Below, piece after piece: positions 27,158 through 36,201 of a DNA stretch of 64,000 bases (positions are counted from its first letter, which is position 1; each line of letters starts with the position of its first letter). The stretch spans positions 19,470 through 83,469 of the forward strand of contig NZ_AQUZ01000025.1 of NCBI RefSeq assembly GCF_000372465.1. The letters run 5' to 3'. The notes below the pieces were generated by a model. That model ran no database searches. It saw only the letters and a program-made list of their open reading frames with translations, and had not been told where the DNA came from. The DNA comes from Kribbella catacumbae DSM 19601 (lineage in GTDB: Bacteria > Actinomycetota > Actinomycetes > Propionibacteriales > Kribbellaceae). The translations under genes and the position numbers were made by a program.

Positions 27158-28509
27158 CGGGGCCCGGCCGCGGAGCCGGACGCGCCGCCCCCCTTGCCAA
27201 GGCTCAGATCATCGTGGTCGATGCTGAACTGAACCGTCTCGTCCGGTGCGGGCTGGTCCACGGCGGCAGCATGCCAGCCGTTGGCACGGATGACCCGGAC
27301 GAAGGCGTCCACGAGCTGGGGATCGAAGTGCGAGTACTTGTCCTGCTCCAGGATGGCCAGGGTCTCTTCGACGCCGCGAGCGGGACGGTAGGACCGCGTC
27401 GACGTCAGGCAGTCGAAGGCATCGACGATGCCGATGATGCGCGCGAAGTACGGGATGTTCGTCCCATTGAGGCCGGCCGGGTATCCCGTCCCGTCGTACT
27501 TCTCATGGTGATGCAGGACTGCGGACTTGACCTCTTCCAGAAACGGGATGTTCCCGATCAGTTCGACGCCCCGGGCCGGATGAAGCCTGATCGCGTCCAT
27601 CTCGGAGTCATCCAGGCGGCCAGGCTTCTGGATGATGCTGGTGGGCACCCCGACCTTGCCCACGTCGTGCAGGAGGCCGGCATGCTCCAGGGCGTTCTGC
27701 CGGTCCTCGCTGAGCTTGAGGTGCCTGCCGAGCATGCCGACGCCTTCACTCACCCGTTCGGAATGACCACGGGTATAGAGATCCTTCACCTCGATCAACT
27801 GGATGAAGGCACGCAGAGCCGAGGCCTGCGCCCGCCGCTCGGCTTCGTACTGCGAGAGCGCCCACCTGGCCACCACGAGAGGGCCGAGGATCAGAAACGC
27901 GGCGAAGATGTTCAATCCGCCCAGCCAGATCACGGCCATCGACAGACCCAGCAGGCCGTATCCGAGCAGGGGCGCCGCGGTGGTACGGACAACATGGCGA
28001 AGAAACTCGGCCACCGCGTGACGACCGCGCTCAAGCACCAGCACCATCGCCACCAGGACCGCGTTCACCACCAGCAGCGCGAAGGTGGCGGCGGTGATCG
28101 CGATCATTGCATCCGGCACCCGGTGGAAGACCTCGTCCCCTACCGGCCCGCCGAGGGCCGTGTAGACAACGGCAGCACCGGCTGCCGAAAGAACTCGTTG
28201 CGCGCTGTTGAAGATCCTTTTGATCAGTGGGGCTCGGGCCTGCGCGAAAGACCCGGCGGCGGCGACCACGACGGCCGCGGCAGGTCCGGCCACGACATAC
28301 ACAGCTGCCAGTACGACCGAGACCAACTCGACCTGGCGCTGGGTGTGCGCCGAGCGGAGCGCACTCGCTACCAGCGCGAGCAGGCAGAAGCCTGCAACGA
28401 CAAGAGGCTCTTGGGTGCGTGTGATAGCCAGCACCAGTGAGCCGGCAGCAGCCAATGCCGTGGCTGCGACAACAAGCGGCAGGATCCTCATCCGAGGGCG
28501 CGACGGCAT
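27154..28509 (-). CDS. HD-GYP domain phosphodiesterase, membrane-bound
   Basis: 451 residues with about eight hydrophobic helices in the first 220, then a complete HD-GYP domain: H249 in RGHSERV, the HD pair 281-282 in LLHDVGKVGVP, HHHEKYDGTGYP (333-344) and IVDAFDCLTSTRSYR. Such enzymes hydrolyse cyclic di-nucleotides, most often c-di-GMP; the N-terminal sensor has no named domain. GGAGGG sits 5 bases before the ATG. The two HD genes lie in one operon and look like a duplicated pair in which only this copy kept its active site. Confidence 0.92.
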   Translation of the reverse strand: MPSRPRMRILPLVVAATALAAAGSLVLAITRTQEPLVVAGFCLLALVASALRSAHTQRQVELVSVVLAAVYVVAGPAAAVVVAAAGSFAQARAPLIKRIFNSAQRVLSAAGAAVVYTALGGPVGDEVFHRVPDAMIAITAATFALLVVNAVLVAMVLVLERGRHAVAEFLRHVVRTTAAPLLGYGLLGLSMAVIWLGGLNIFAAFLILGPLVVARWALSQYEAERRAQASALRAFIQLIEVKDLYTRGHSERVSEGVGMLGRHLKLSEDRQNALEHAGLLHDVGKVGVPTSIIQKPGRLDDSEMDAIRLHPARGVELIGNIPFLEEVKSAVLHHHEKYDGTGYPAGLNGTNIPYFARIIGIVDAFDCLTSTRSYRPARGVEETLAILEQDKYSHFDPQLVDAFVRVIRANGWHAAAVDQPAPDETVQFSIDHDDLSLGKGGGASGSAAGPR

Positions 28510-28771
28510 TCAGCCCTCCATGTCAGAAGGATCACCAGTCCCAGGCGTCACCGGACATAATACGTCACCTCCGATCAGCGGTCGCGGTCTTGCGCCAGTC
28601 GGGGAACGGGCACAGGGGGCAGACAGCACATCGCTGACTGATCAATATTTTGCTCATCAGACCTGCGCGCGAAACACTGTAAGCCAGCAGGCGACTCGCT
28701 GCACTGTTCGAGCGAACCGTCGTGGTATGAGAGACTGTGACTCTTTGCAGTTGTTACAAGGAGGCTTTCAA

Positions 28772-28846
28772 ATGGGCAAGACCGGCCGCAAGCGTCGCGC
28801 ACGCAAGAAGAAGGGCGCGAACCACGGCAAGCGCCCTAACGCCTGA
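28772..28846 (+). CDS. Ribosomal protein bL37 (24 residues)
   Basis: Very short, highly basic protein: MGKTGRKRRARKKKGANHGK followed by RPNA. It matches the actinobacterial large-subunit protein bL37 (mycobacterial form also 24 residues, same ANHGKRPNA ending). AAGGAGG (28758-28764) lies 7 bases upstream, an ideal ribosome site, and a terminator follows 23 bp after the stop, so it is a single-gene unit. Confidence 0.9.
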   Translation: MGKTGRKRRARKKKGANHGKRPNA

Positions 28847-28869
28847 CTCAGGCGACTACGGACAGCGAG

Positions 28870-28901
28870 GACCCCGGTGAAAACCGGGGTCTTTGCAATT
28901 T
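28870..28901 (+). terminator. Intrinsic terminator after bL37
   Basis: 9 bp perfect stem (GACCCCGGT and ACCGGGGTC) with a 4 base loop, followed by TTTGCAATTT. Confidence 0.88.
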
Positions 28902-29222
28902 GGTCACATGTCACAACAAGACCACTGACCGAACTGGTTTCGTGTACTCAGTGTCCCATCCCGGATACTCCCCGCTATTGTGTCGGAATAGTTTTGTCAC
29001 CAATGCTGCACCGATTGTTATGAACCGCTTTTGTCGAAACCATTGACGGGGCCTCTTCTGCGGCCTCCGGACACCCAGAACGGTGTCGACGGCACCGATC
29101 GGCAGGGCCCGCTCATCCCAACTGTGGATAACCGCGAGCACACTGTCGGCGAACTTCCCTACAGTTAGCGAGCGGATGCTTCGCTTGCGTTCGCGAAGTC
29201 CGGTCACGGGGAGGTGGTTCGC
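28902..29222 (+). promoter_or_regulatory. Promoter region of the tandem NB-ARC genes
   Basis: About 320 bp, clearly richer in A and T than the surroundings. It holds no gene. At 29179-29198 a palindrome (arms CTTCGC and GCGAAG, 8 base spacer) lies about 25 bp before the first NB-ARC start and could be an operator for the XRE domains. GGGGAGG just before 29214 is the ribosome site. Confidence 0.45.
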
Positions 29223-31628
29223 ATGGCGGTCGCATTCGGCGAACTGCTGCGACGCCACCGGCTCGCCGCCTCGCTGACCCAGGCCGGTCTGGCCGAGCTC
29301 GCGGGCATCAGCGAGCAGGCGGTCAGCCTGCTGGAGCGTGGCTCCCGGCGACGCCCGCGCGCCGAGACCATCCACGCACTCAGTACGGCGCTGATGCTCG
29401 ACCCCGGCGCTGAGCAGGAACTCGTTGCCGCGGCCCGGACATCAAGCGCCTCCCCGCCGCAGTCGCCCCCACGCTCCACCCTCGCGCCGTGGGAGCTGCC
29501 GCAGTCCGTTGCCGACTTCACCGCCCGCGAAGGTGAACTGGACAAGGTGCTCGGTGCTCTCGAACAAGCCGGGGCCTCGAGTGTCCGCCTCGTCATCACC
29601 GGCATGGGAGGCATCGGCAAAACGGCATTGGCCGTTCAAGCCGGGCAGCTCACCGAGGATCGCTTCCCCGACGGTCAGCTCTATGTCGCGCTTCGCGGCT
29701 ACGACCCCGGCGCCGCGTTGACCAGCACCGAGGCGTTGGGGCAACTGCTCCGCTCTCTCGGCGTTCGGCACGACGCGATCCCGGACGGGCTGGACGAGAT
29801 GGCGAGGCTGTACCGATCCAGGATGGCGGGGCGACGGATGCTGGTTCTGCTGGACGACGCCAGCTCGGTAGATCAGGTGGTTCCGCTGCTTCCCGGTGGC
29901 AACGGGTCGGCGGCCATCATCACCAGCCGCCGTTTCCTGGCGACATTGCCAGGCAGCCGGATTGTCCGGCTGTCGACATTCACAACGTCCGAATCGCTGA
30001 GGCTGCTGGCGAGTGTTGCCGGCGAACAGCGGGTGACCTCCGAGGAAGCCTCTGCCCGGGAACTGTCGGAGCTGACGGGTGGGCTGCCGCTGGCGTTGAG
30101 GCTGGTCGGTGCCCGGATGAATGCGCGGCCCAATTGGTTGCTGCGGCACTTCGTCGACCAACTCCAGGACGAACACCGTCGCCTGGACGAGCTCGGACTC
30201 GATCATTCCGGCGTCCGGGCAACCTTCGCGTCCTCGCTGAACGAGCTCCGCACGAGTTCCCGTGCGGCGGATCGCGACGCCGCTGTCGCGTTCGATCTGT
30301 TGAGCCTGGCGGACGGCCCGGAGATCTCGGCGCCCTTGGTAGCCCGGCTGCTGGACAGGGATGTGCGGACCACGGAGGAACTGCTCGAACGCCTCGTCGA
30401 CCTGCATCTGCTGGATTCGATCGGCCCACAGCGCTACCAGATGCACGACCTGCTCCGGACCTACGCCGGCGAGCGCCTCTCAGTCAGGGAACGCGACGCC
30501 GAGCGCGCAGCCGCCATCGAGCGCGGACTGCAGTACTACGTCGCGGCCGCCTGGCAGGCGCAACGCGTCACCCATCCTTGGAGCGTGCGGCAACCGACCG
30601 AGGAGCTCGATCTCACCGGTGTGCCGCTCTTCACCAACCATGCCGAGGCGCTGGTCTGGTTCGATGCCGAGTACGACTCGATCCTCGACCTCTACAAGAA
30701 GGCTTCGGCATTGCCGGGGCAGGCGCAACGATTCGGTCCGTCGCTGGCACTCGGACTGTTCGGTTACCTGGAGATCCGCGCGTATTGGCTGCGGATGCGG
30801 TCTCTCTTCGATCTCGCGCTGGCCTCGGGCCGTCCGGAGGACGACCCGGTCACGTGGGGTTGGCTCGAGCACGATCGCGCCATCCCCGACGTTGAGCAAG
30901 GGCATCTGGAACAGGCTCGCGTTCGGATACTGCGTTCTCTGGACCTCTTCCAAACCGCCCACTACACCGGTGGGCTTGCGCGCAGCTGCTCATCGCTGAG
31001 CCACGTCTGCGAGCGTCTCGATCACTTGGACGAAGCCATCGAGTGGGGTGAGCGCGGCCTTAAGCTGGCGCAGCAGGAAGGCGACCTAGCTGCGCTCGGC
31101 ACCAGCCACCTGGCACTCGGGGTCCTTTACAACCGAGTAGGACGTAGTACTGACGCTACGGCCGCTTTCCAGGCCTGCTTCGAACTGGCCGAGGTGGCTG
31201 GCAACGATCGATCGATGGCGCGGCGCCACCGGGTCGCAGCAACCAGCTACCTGGCCTCCGGCTTCTATGACCAATACATCGAGCACCTCAACGCGGCGCT
31301 CAGCCTGTTCAGTAGAGTCGAGGATCCTGTCGGCCTGGCCGAATCCCTCCAGAATCGGGGTCAAGCCGAGCTCGACCGCGCGAACTATGGCGTGGCGGAG
31401 CGGAACGTCCGCGAGGGTCTGCGGCTGACAGAGCTCCACGCTGACAGCCATCGTCAAGCCTGGCTGCTCGCCACTTTGGCGGCTATCCAAGACGCCACCG
31501 CCAAGCCAGCAGCCGCCAAGCGGACCCGTCTGCAGGCGATCGAGATCTTCGAAGCGGAAGGCATGATTGCTGCGGCCGACGATCTGCGCAAAGAACAGCT
31601 TGCCCGGGCGAAGGGCGCGGGGTGCTGA
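29223..31628 (+). CDS. XRE-NB-ARC-TPR STAND regulator, copy 1
   Basis: 801-residue signal-transducing ATPase. An XRE helix-turn-helix (about 7-62, FGELLRRHRLAASLTQAGLAE broken at residue 28) is followed by an NB-ARC domain with P-loop GMGGIGKT (127-134), Walker B MLVLLDDASS, and GLPLAL; then a winged-helix-like YQMHDLLRTYAGERL and TPR-type helices from about 520 to the end (LGTSHLALGVLYNRVGR). Such proteins bind DNA and switch on ligand sensing by the TPR part. ATG 29223 was chosen over GTG 29214, which lies on the ribosome site. Its end overlaps the next, paralogous gene. Confidence 0.93.
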   Translation: MAVAFGELLRRHRLAASLTQAGLAELAGISEQAVSLLERGSRRRPRAETIHALSTALMLDPGAEQELVAAARTSSASPPQSPPRSTLAPWELPQSVADFTAREGELDKVLGALEQAGASSVRLVITGMGGIGKTALAVQAGQLTEDRFPDGQLYVALRGYDPGAALTSTEALGQLLRSLGVRHDAIPDGLDEMARLYRSRMAGRRMLVLLDDASSVDQVVPLLPGGNGSAAIITSRRFLATLPGSRIVRLSTFTTSESLRLLASVAGEQRVTSEEASARELSELTGGLPLALRLVGARMNARPNWLLRHFVDQLQDEHRRLDELGLDHSGVRATFASSLNELRTSSRAADRDAAVAFDLLSLADGPEISAPLVARLLDRDVRTTEELLERLVDLHLLDSIGPQRYQMHDLLRTYAGERLSVRERDAERAAAIERGLQYYVAAAWQAQRVTHPWSVRQPTEELDLTGVPLFTNHAEALVWFDAEYDSILDLYKKASALPGQAQRFGPSLALGLFGYLEIRAYWLRMRSLFDLALASGRPEDDPVTWGWLEHDRAIPDVEQGHLEQARVRILRSLDLFQTAHYTGGLARSCSSLSHVCERLDHLDEAIEWGERGLKLAQQEGDLAALGTSHLALGVLYNRVGRSTDATAAFQACFELAEVAGNDRSMARRHRVAATSYLASGFYDQYIEHLNAALSLFSRVEDPVGLAESLQNRGQAELDRANYGVAERNVREGLRLTELHADSHRQAWLLATLAAIQDATAKPAAAKRTRLQAIEIFEAEGMIAAADDLRKEQLARAKGAGC

Positions 31629-34039
31629 CTGTGGAGGCGTTAGGCGATCTGCTGCGGAGGTACCGGATCGACGCCGGCCTGACTCAGGCGAGTCTGGCTG
31701 AGAAGGCTGGGTTGAGTGAGCAGGCGATCAGCCTGCTGGAGCGGGGCACTCGCCGGCGGCCTCGGGTCGAGACGATCGAGGCGTTGGCCGGGGCTCTCGA
31801 CCTCGGCGCTGACGCCGTCGGCCAACTGCTACTGGCCGCGAAGGTCCCGCGGCGACCGGTCCAGAAGGCCCCACCGCCTCCCGAACCGCCCAGGGTGCTG
31901 CCCCGGCAGCTCCCTCCGGCGCTCTCGGACTTCACGGGCCGCGCCGTCGAGGTAGCGGATCTCGTCCAGGTCTTCCAGGCGAGCGACGATCGGCCGGGGA
32001 CGGTCCAGCTGGCCGCGGTCACTGGCATGGGCGGCGTGGGTAAGACCGCGCTGGCCGTGCATGTCGCCCACCTCGTCGGCGACGATTTCCCGGACGGCCA
32101 GCTGTACCTCGACCTCCGTGGCTACGGCCCTGGTACGCCGCTGAGCCCGGTCGAGGCACTCAGCCAGCTGATCCGTTCGCTCGGCCTCGACGACGACCGG
32201 ACAGTTCCCACGGGTATGAACGAGCTCGCCGGGCTGTACCGATCGCGGCTGGCCGGTCAACGGGTGCTCATCGTGCTGGACAACGCCAACAGCGCGGCTC
32301 AGGTGCTGCCCTTGTTGCCGGGGGCTCCTGGCTCGGCCGTCATCGCGACGAGCCGACGGGCGCTGACCACCTTGCCAGGGTTCCGGCAGATCGCCTTGAC
32401 CCCGTTGTCGGAGGCCGATTCCGTCGAGCTGCTGGCCACGATCGCCGGTCGTGACCGGGTCGCCGCCGAGAGTGCTGCGGCCCGATCCATCGCAGAGCTG
32501 ACCGGCTGGCTGCCGTTGGCGGTCCGACTGATCGGTGCCCGGCTCGCCGCCCGGCCGACCTGGCCGATTCACCACATGGTGCGCCAGTTGCGCGATGAGC
32601 ACCGGCGGCTGGACGAGTTCGGTACCGGCGAATCCGGCGTACGGGCCAACATCGCCGGTACGGCGGAATTCCTTGCCAACAGCAACCAGAAGCTCGATCG
32701 CGAGGCCGCTGCCGCGTTGGCCCTGCTCGGTCTGCCCGACGGATCGGACCTGAGCACGCTCACCGCCGCGCACCTGCTCGACGTCTCCGAGGCCGCCGCC
32801 GAGCAGATCCTGGAGCGCCTGGTCGACCTCAACCTGCTCTCGTCCGGGCTGCCCGGGCAGTACCGGATGCACGACCTGATCCGTACCTACGCGCGAGAAC
32901 AGGGCGTACAGAGCCTGTCCGAAGGTGCCCGCACCGACGCGTTGACCCGGGTGTTGCAGCACTACACCGCGGTGGCCTGGCACGGTCAGCAGCTCACTCA
33001 TCCAGAGAGCCGCCGGCTCCCGCTGGCCAGCCCTCCCGTGCGCCCGCTCCCGGTGATGCCCGATGCCCCGGCAGTGCTGGCCCGGCTCGACCACGAACGG
33101 GACAACATCCTCGGACTCGTCCAGCAGGCAAGTGAATCGGCCGTACTGCGGAGCTTCGTCCCCGAACTCGCGCTCGCGCTCTTCGGCTATGTCGAGGTGC
33201 GCTCCCGGTGGATCGAGATGCGGGCGATCGATCGCCTCGGCCGGGAGATCGCCGCCGACCTCGGCTACGACCGGCTGGCCGCCTGGCTCGAGCACGACCT
33301 CGCCATTCCCGACGCCGAGCGAGGCGACCTCACCCCCTCGCTCGAGCACCTGCGCGAGAGCCTGACGATGTTCCAGGCGATCTCCGACCTACCCGGCCAG
33401 GCTCGCTGCTGCACCTCGTTGAGCTATGTCGTCGAGCTGATGGGCCAGTTGGACGAGGCGCTCGAGTGGGCCGAGGAGGCGCTGGCCATCAGCCTTCGGA
33501 TCGGCGACCAGAGTGTCGTCGGCATCAGCCACCTTGCACTGGGCAGGCTGCACAGCCGGCGCGGTGACCACGACCTCGCCCGGGAGTCGTTCGACCTGAG
33601 CGTCACGCTGGCGGAGAAGTTGGGCAACCCGCGGTCCCTGGCCAAACGCCACCAGATCAGCGGCCAGGCCTACATGGAGGCCGGCCACCACACGGCGGCC
33701 TCCGAGATGCTGCTCAAAAGCATCGACGGCTTCGCGCACCTCAAGGACGGCAACGCACAGGCGGAAGGTCTGCAGTACCTGGCGACCACCTACCTGGCCA
33801 TCGGCGACCACACCGCTGCCACCGAACAGGCCGAAGCCGGACTGCGCCTGGCCCGTGCCTACGGCAACCAGCAGCGCGAGGGCCAACTGCTGATCGAGCT
33901 GGGCAAGATCCGGGCCGCCACCGGCGACCTCACCGGCGCCACCACTGCCTGGCACCAGGCCGTGAGCACCCTTCACCCACTCTTCCCCAACGACGAGTCC
34001 ACCGCCCAGGCCCTCCTCGGCGAACACAACCCGTCTTAG
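31622..34039 (+). CDS. XRE-NB-ARC-TPR STAND regulator, copy 2
   Basis: 805-residue paralogue of the preceding gene with the same architecture: XRE domain (8-62), Pro-rich linker, NB-ARC P-loop GMGGVGKT (135-142), Walker B VLIVLDNANS (the second acidic residue is Asn, as in many AfsR-type proteins), GWLPLAVRL, YRMHDLIRTYAREQ and TPR repeats to the end (HLALGRLHSRRGDHDLA). The two proteins align throughout without large gaps, so they stem from tandem duplication. The GTG start overlaps copy 1 by 7 bp, implying coupled translation and perhaps a joint complex. A start at GTG 31631 is possible. Confidence 0.93.
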   Translation: MLTVEALGDLLRRYRIDAGLTQASLAEKAGLSEQAISLLERGTRRRPRVETIEALAGALDLGADAVGQLLLAAKVPRRPVQKAPPPPEPPRVLPRQLPPALSDFTGRAVEVADLVQVFQASDDRPGTVQLAAVTGMGGVGKTALAVHVAHLVGDDFPDGQLYLDLRGYGPGTPLSPVEALSQLIRSLGLDDDRTVPTGMNELAGLYRSRLAGQRVLIVLDNANSAAQVLPLLPGAPGSAVIATSRRALTTLPGFRQIALTPLSEADSVELLATIAGRDRVAAESAAARSIAELTGWLPLAVRLIGARLAARPTWPIHHMVRQLRDEHRRLDEFGTGESGVRANIAGTAEFLANSNQKLDREAAAALALLGLPDGSDLSTLTAAHLLDVSEAAAEQILERLVDLNLLSSGLPGQYRMHDLIRTYAREQGVQSLSEGARTDALTRVLQHYTAVAWHGQQLTHPESRRLPLASPPVRPLPVMPDAPAVLARLDHERDNILGLVQQASESAVLRSFVPELALALFGYVEVRSRWIEMRAIDRLGREIAADLGYDRLAAWLEHDLAIPDAERGDLTPSLEHLRESLTMFQAISDLPGQARCCTSLSYVVELMGQLDEALEWAEEALAISLRIGDQSVVGISHLALGRLHSRRGDHDLARESFDLSVTLAEKLGNPRSLAKRHQISGQAYMEAGHHTAASEMLLKSIDGFAHLKDGNAQAEGLQYLATTYLAIGDHTAATEQAEAGLRLARAYGNQQREGQLLIELGKIRAATGDLTGATTAWHQAVSTLHPLFPNDESTAQALLGEHNPS

Positions 34040-34407
34040 ACCACCGGACGGAGTTCCACCGTGTCGCCGGGCGAGATGAACTGAGCCGCGATCTCCTCAG
34101 CGCGCTGCTGGGTTGCGCAGTCAAGGAGGAAGAACCCGGCCAACTGCTCCTTCGCTTCGGCGTACGGGCCGTCGGTGGTGACCGGCCCGCTGGGGCCGGC
34201 CGTGTAGAGACGGGACTGAGCCGGATCCCCCAGGGCTTCGGCGCAGAGGAACTCCCCGGACGCGCGGAGCTCCGTCATCAAGACCTCGAAGTCCCGGTCC
34301 ATTTTCTCTCGCTGGTCCGCCGGCAACTGCCGGCCCTCGGCGGTGTACGCCGTCGTCGGGTGACCCCACGGCTCCGGGCTGGAGTGGATCAAAACCACGT
34401 ACTTCAC
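34036..34407 (-). CDS. YCII-related (DGPF) domain protein
   Basis: 123-residue protein: KYVVLIHSSPEPW, EGRQLPADQREKMDRDF, and the family hallmark TTDGPYAEAKEQLAGFFLLD. YCII-fold proteins are often found with ECF sigma factors; this one ends 130 bp from the rsrA-sigR pair but is a separate unit. Function unknown. The GTG start has GTGGAGG 7-8 bases upstream. Its stop overlaps that of the NB-ARC copy 2 gene. Confidence 0.88.
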   Translation of the reverse strand: MKYVVLIHSSPEPWGHPTTAYTAEGRQLPADQREKMDRDFEVLMTELRASGEFLCAEALGDPAQSRLYTAGPSGPVTTDGPYAEAKEQLAGFFLLDCATQQRAEEIAAQFISPGDTVELRPVV

Positions 34408-34538
34408 CTGAATACCTCCACCTGATCGGTACGCCGGCGGCGCACCTTCTGCCGGGGACGTCGGAACGCTGTCGCCATTCTCGACATCCGCGCAGCAGGC
34501 AAAGAAAGAGGCCCGGCGTGGGCCGGGCCTTTCGGGGG

Positions 34539-34814
34539 TCAGTCTGTGAGGGTGGTGGTCTCGATGCGCATCTGGGTGAGGCGCAGGAGGATCTTCTGGC
34601 GGAGGGCGTCGGGGGCGTGTTCGTCGCCGCAGGAGCGGTGGACGAGTTTCTTCACGCAGCGCTCGATGTCGTACTCGTCGAGGCAGGGGGCGCACTCTTC
34701 GAGGTGCTGGCGGATCTCGTCGGTGCTGGCGCCTTCGAGCTCGTTGTCGATGAAGACGTAGACCCGTTCCAGGATCTCGCTGCAGTTCACATCGTGGTTC
34801 TCGCCGCAGCTCAC
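34539..34814 (-). CDS. rsrA: Redox-sensing anti-sigma factor RsrA
   Basis: 91-residue zinc-binding anti-sigma factor. The ZAS motif is HLEECAPC, giving His37, Cys41 and Cys44, and Cys11 precedes it; these are the same positions as the functional residues of Streptomyces coelicolor RsrA. Oxidation forms a disulfide, releases zinc and frees the sigma factor. Start GTG 34814 overlaps the sigR stop (GTGA), so the two are made together. The C-terminal part has an extra Cys pair region (C53, C62), as in other actinobacterial members. Confidence 0.95.
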   Translation of the reverse strand: MSCGENHDVNCSEILERVYVFIDNELEGASTDEIRQHLEECAPCLDEYDIERCVKKLVHRSCGDEHAPDALRQKILLRLTQMRIETTTLTD

Positions 34815-35515
34815 GACTTCTCCTTCTGGGCCGACGCCGCGGAACCGTCCGCCGGCGCATCGTCTGACGCGGGGATCAGGCCCCGCTCCCGGGCGTAGTC
34901 GGCCAGCAGCTCGCGCAGCTGGCGCCGGCCACGGTGCAACCGCGACATCACGGTACCGACCGGCGTCCCCATGATGTCGGCGATCTCCTTGTAGGCAAAC
35001 CCCTCGACATCGGCCAGATACACGGCCAGCCGGAAGTCCTCCGGGATCGCCTGCAGGGCCGACTTCACGTCGGAGTCGGGCAGGTGCTCGAGAGCCACCG
35101 CCTCGGCCGACTTCAGACCACCGGGAGTGTGCGACTCGGCAGCGGTGAGCTGCCAGTCCTCGATCTCCTCGGTCGGCGACTGCAGGGGCTGCCGCTGCCG
35201 CTTCCGGTATCCGTTGATGAAGGTGTTCGTCAGGATCCGGTACAGCCACGCCTTCAGGTTGGTGCCCGGCGTGAACTGATGGAAGGAGCTGTACGCCTTC
35301 GCGAAGGTGTCCTGGACCAGGTCTTCGGCGTCGGCCGGGTTGCGGGTCATCCGCATCGCCGCGGCGTACATCTGATCGAGGAAGGGCAGGGCCTCACGCT
35401 CGAAGCGCTCGGTCCGCTGCTCGGGTGTCTCGGTGGTCGTGGGAGTCGGCATCACTACTGAGAATACCGGGGTTTTCGCGCTCTTCCGCGCAGGAGCCAG
35501 ACTCGTCACCGTCAT
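34811..35515 (-). CDS. sigR: ECF sigma factor SigR/SigH (thiol-oxidative stress)
   Basis: ECF sigma factor, 234 residues from the ATG at 35515 or 213 from that at 35452. Region 2 (MRMTRNPADAEDLVQDTFAK, TNLKAWLYRILTNTFIN) and region 4 (IPEDFRLAVYLADVEGFAYK, GTPVGTVMSRLHRGRRQLR) match Mycobacterium SigH and Streptomyces SigR very closely. It drives thioredoxin, mycothiol and protease genes on oxidation or heat. A consensus SigR promoter lies directly upstream (35525-35550), so it is autoregulated. The residues between the two ATGs may exist only in the stress-induced isoform. Anti-sigma rsrA overlaps its end. Confidence 0.95.
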   Translation of the reverse strand: MTVTSLAPARKSAKTPVFSVVMPTPTTTETPEQRTERFEREALPFLDQMYAAAMRMTRNPADAEDLVQDTFAKAYSSFHQFTPGTNLKAWLYRILTNTFINGYRKRQRQPLQSPTEEIEDWQLTAAESHTPGGLKSAEAVALEHLPDSDVKSALQAIPEDFRLAVYLADVEGFAYKEIADIMGTPVGTVMSRLHRGRRQLRELLADYARERGLIPASDDAPADGSAASAQKEKS

Positions 35516-35524
35516 GCTCATCAC

Positions 35525-35550
35525 AACAAGACCCGCCACCAGGTCATTCC
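35525..35550 (-). promoter_or_regulatory. SigR-dependent autoregulatory promoter
   Basis: On the minus strand GGAAT (35546-35550), then exactly 18 bases, then GTT (35525-35527): a perfect match to the published SigR consensus GGAAT-N18-GTT. The start point would fall around 35518, only a few bases before the ATG at 35515, giving a nearly leaderless message. Confidence 0.85.
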
Positions 35551-35568
35551 CGGGCCCGGCGGGCTGGT

Positions 35569-36201
35569 TCAGCCGGAGATCTCCCGGGTCACCCATTCGA
35601 ACACAGCTTCGACCAGCAGCTCGAAGCTCTCGTCCTGGGTGAGCTCCGCGCGCTTGGGGACCTTGAACGAGTGGTCACCGTCCGGCACCACGGCCATCTC
35701 GGTCAGCGGCGGGAACTCCTCCGGCGTACCGAACGGGTCCCGCTCCCCCTGTACTACGAACGTCGGCAGCCGCGAGCTCTGCAGCTCGTCGACCCGTGAC
35801 TTGTCCGGCTTGCCCGGCGGATGCAGCGGGAAGGACAGCGCCAGTACTCCGGACGCGCCCAGCCCCGCGGCCGTCCGGCAGGCGACGCGCGCTCCCGCAC
35901 TGCGCCCGCCCAGCACCAGCGGGGTCCTGATCCGGAGCTGCCCGATGATCGCGATCCAGGCCTCGTCGAGGATCTTCGGCGCCGGCGCGACCTTCTTCCC
36001 GGCGCGTCGCCAGGGCTGCTCGATCAGGAACACGTTCACGTCCAGCTTCGGCAACCGTGCGGCCAGCGCGGCCAGATCCCCGGCCTCGATCCCACCACCG
36101 GCCCCATGACCAAGCGCCAGCGTCGCCACCGGCCGCCGAGCCCGATGCGCCACGATCCGAGCCTCACCGTGCGGCGTCCCCACAATCCGTTCATCGGTCA
36201 C
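35569..36201 (-). CDS. Alpha/beta-hydrolase fold protein (KANL3/Tex30-like)
   Basis: 210-residue hydrolase. The oxyanion region is ALGHGAGGG, the nucleophile elbow GGRSAGARVACR (Ser in GRSAG), the acid in VVQGERDPFGTP and the His in VPDGDHSFKVPKR. This composition fits the small Tex30/KANL3-like or dienelactone hydrolase group; the substrate is unknown. It ends only 18 bp upstream of the SigR promoter, so read-through from here may supply basal sigR transcription. Confidence 0.88.
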   Translation of the reverse strand: MTDERIVGTPHGEARIVAHRARRPVATLALGHGAGGGIEAGDLAALAARLPKLDVNVFLIEQPWRRAGKKVAPAPKILDEAWIAIIGQLRIRTPLVLGGRSAGARVACRTAAGLGASGVLALSFPLHPPGKPDKSRVDELQSSRLPTFVVQGERDPFGTPEEFPPLTEMAVVPDGDHSFKVPKRAELTQDESFELLVEAVFEWVTREISG

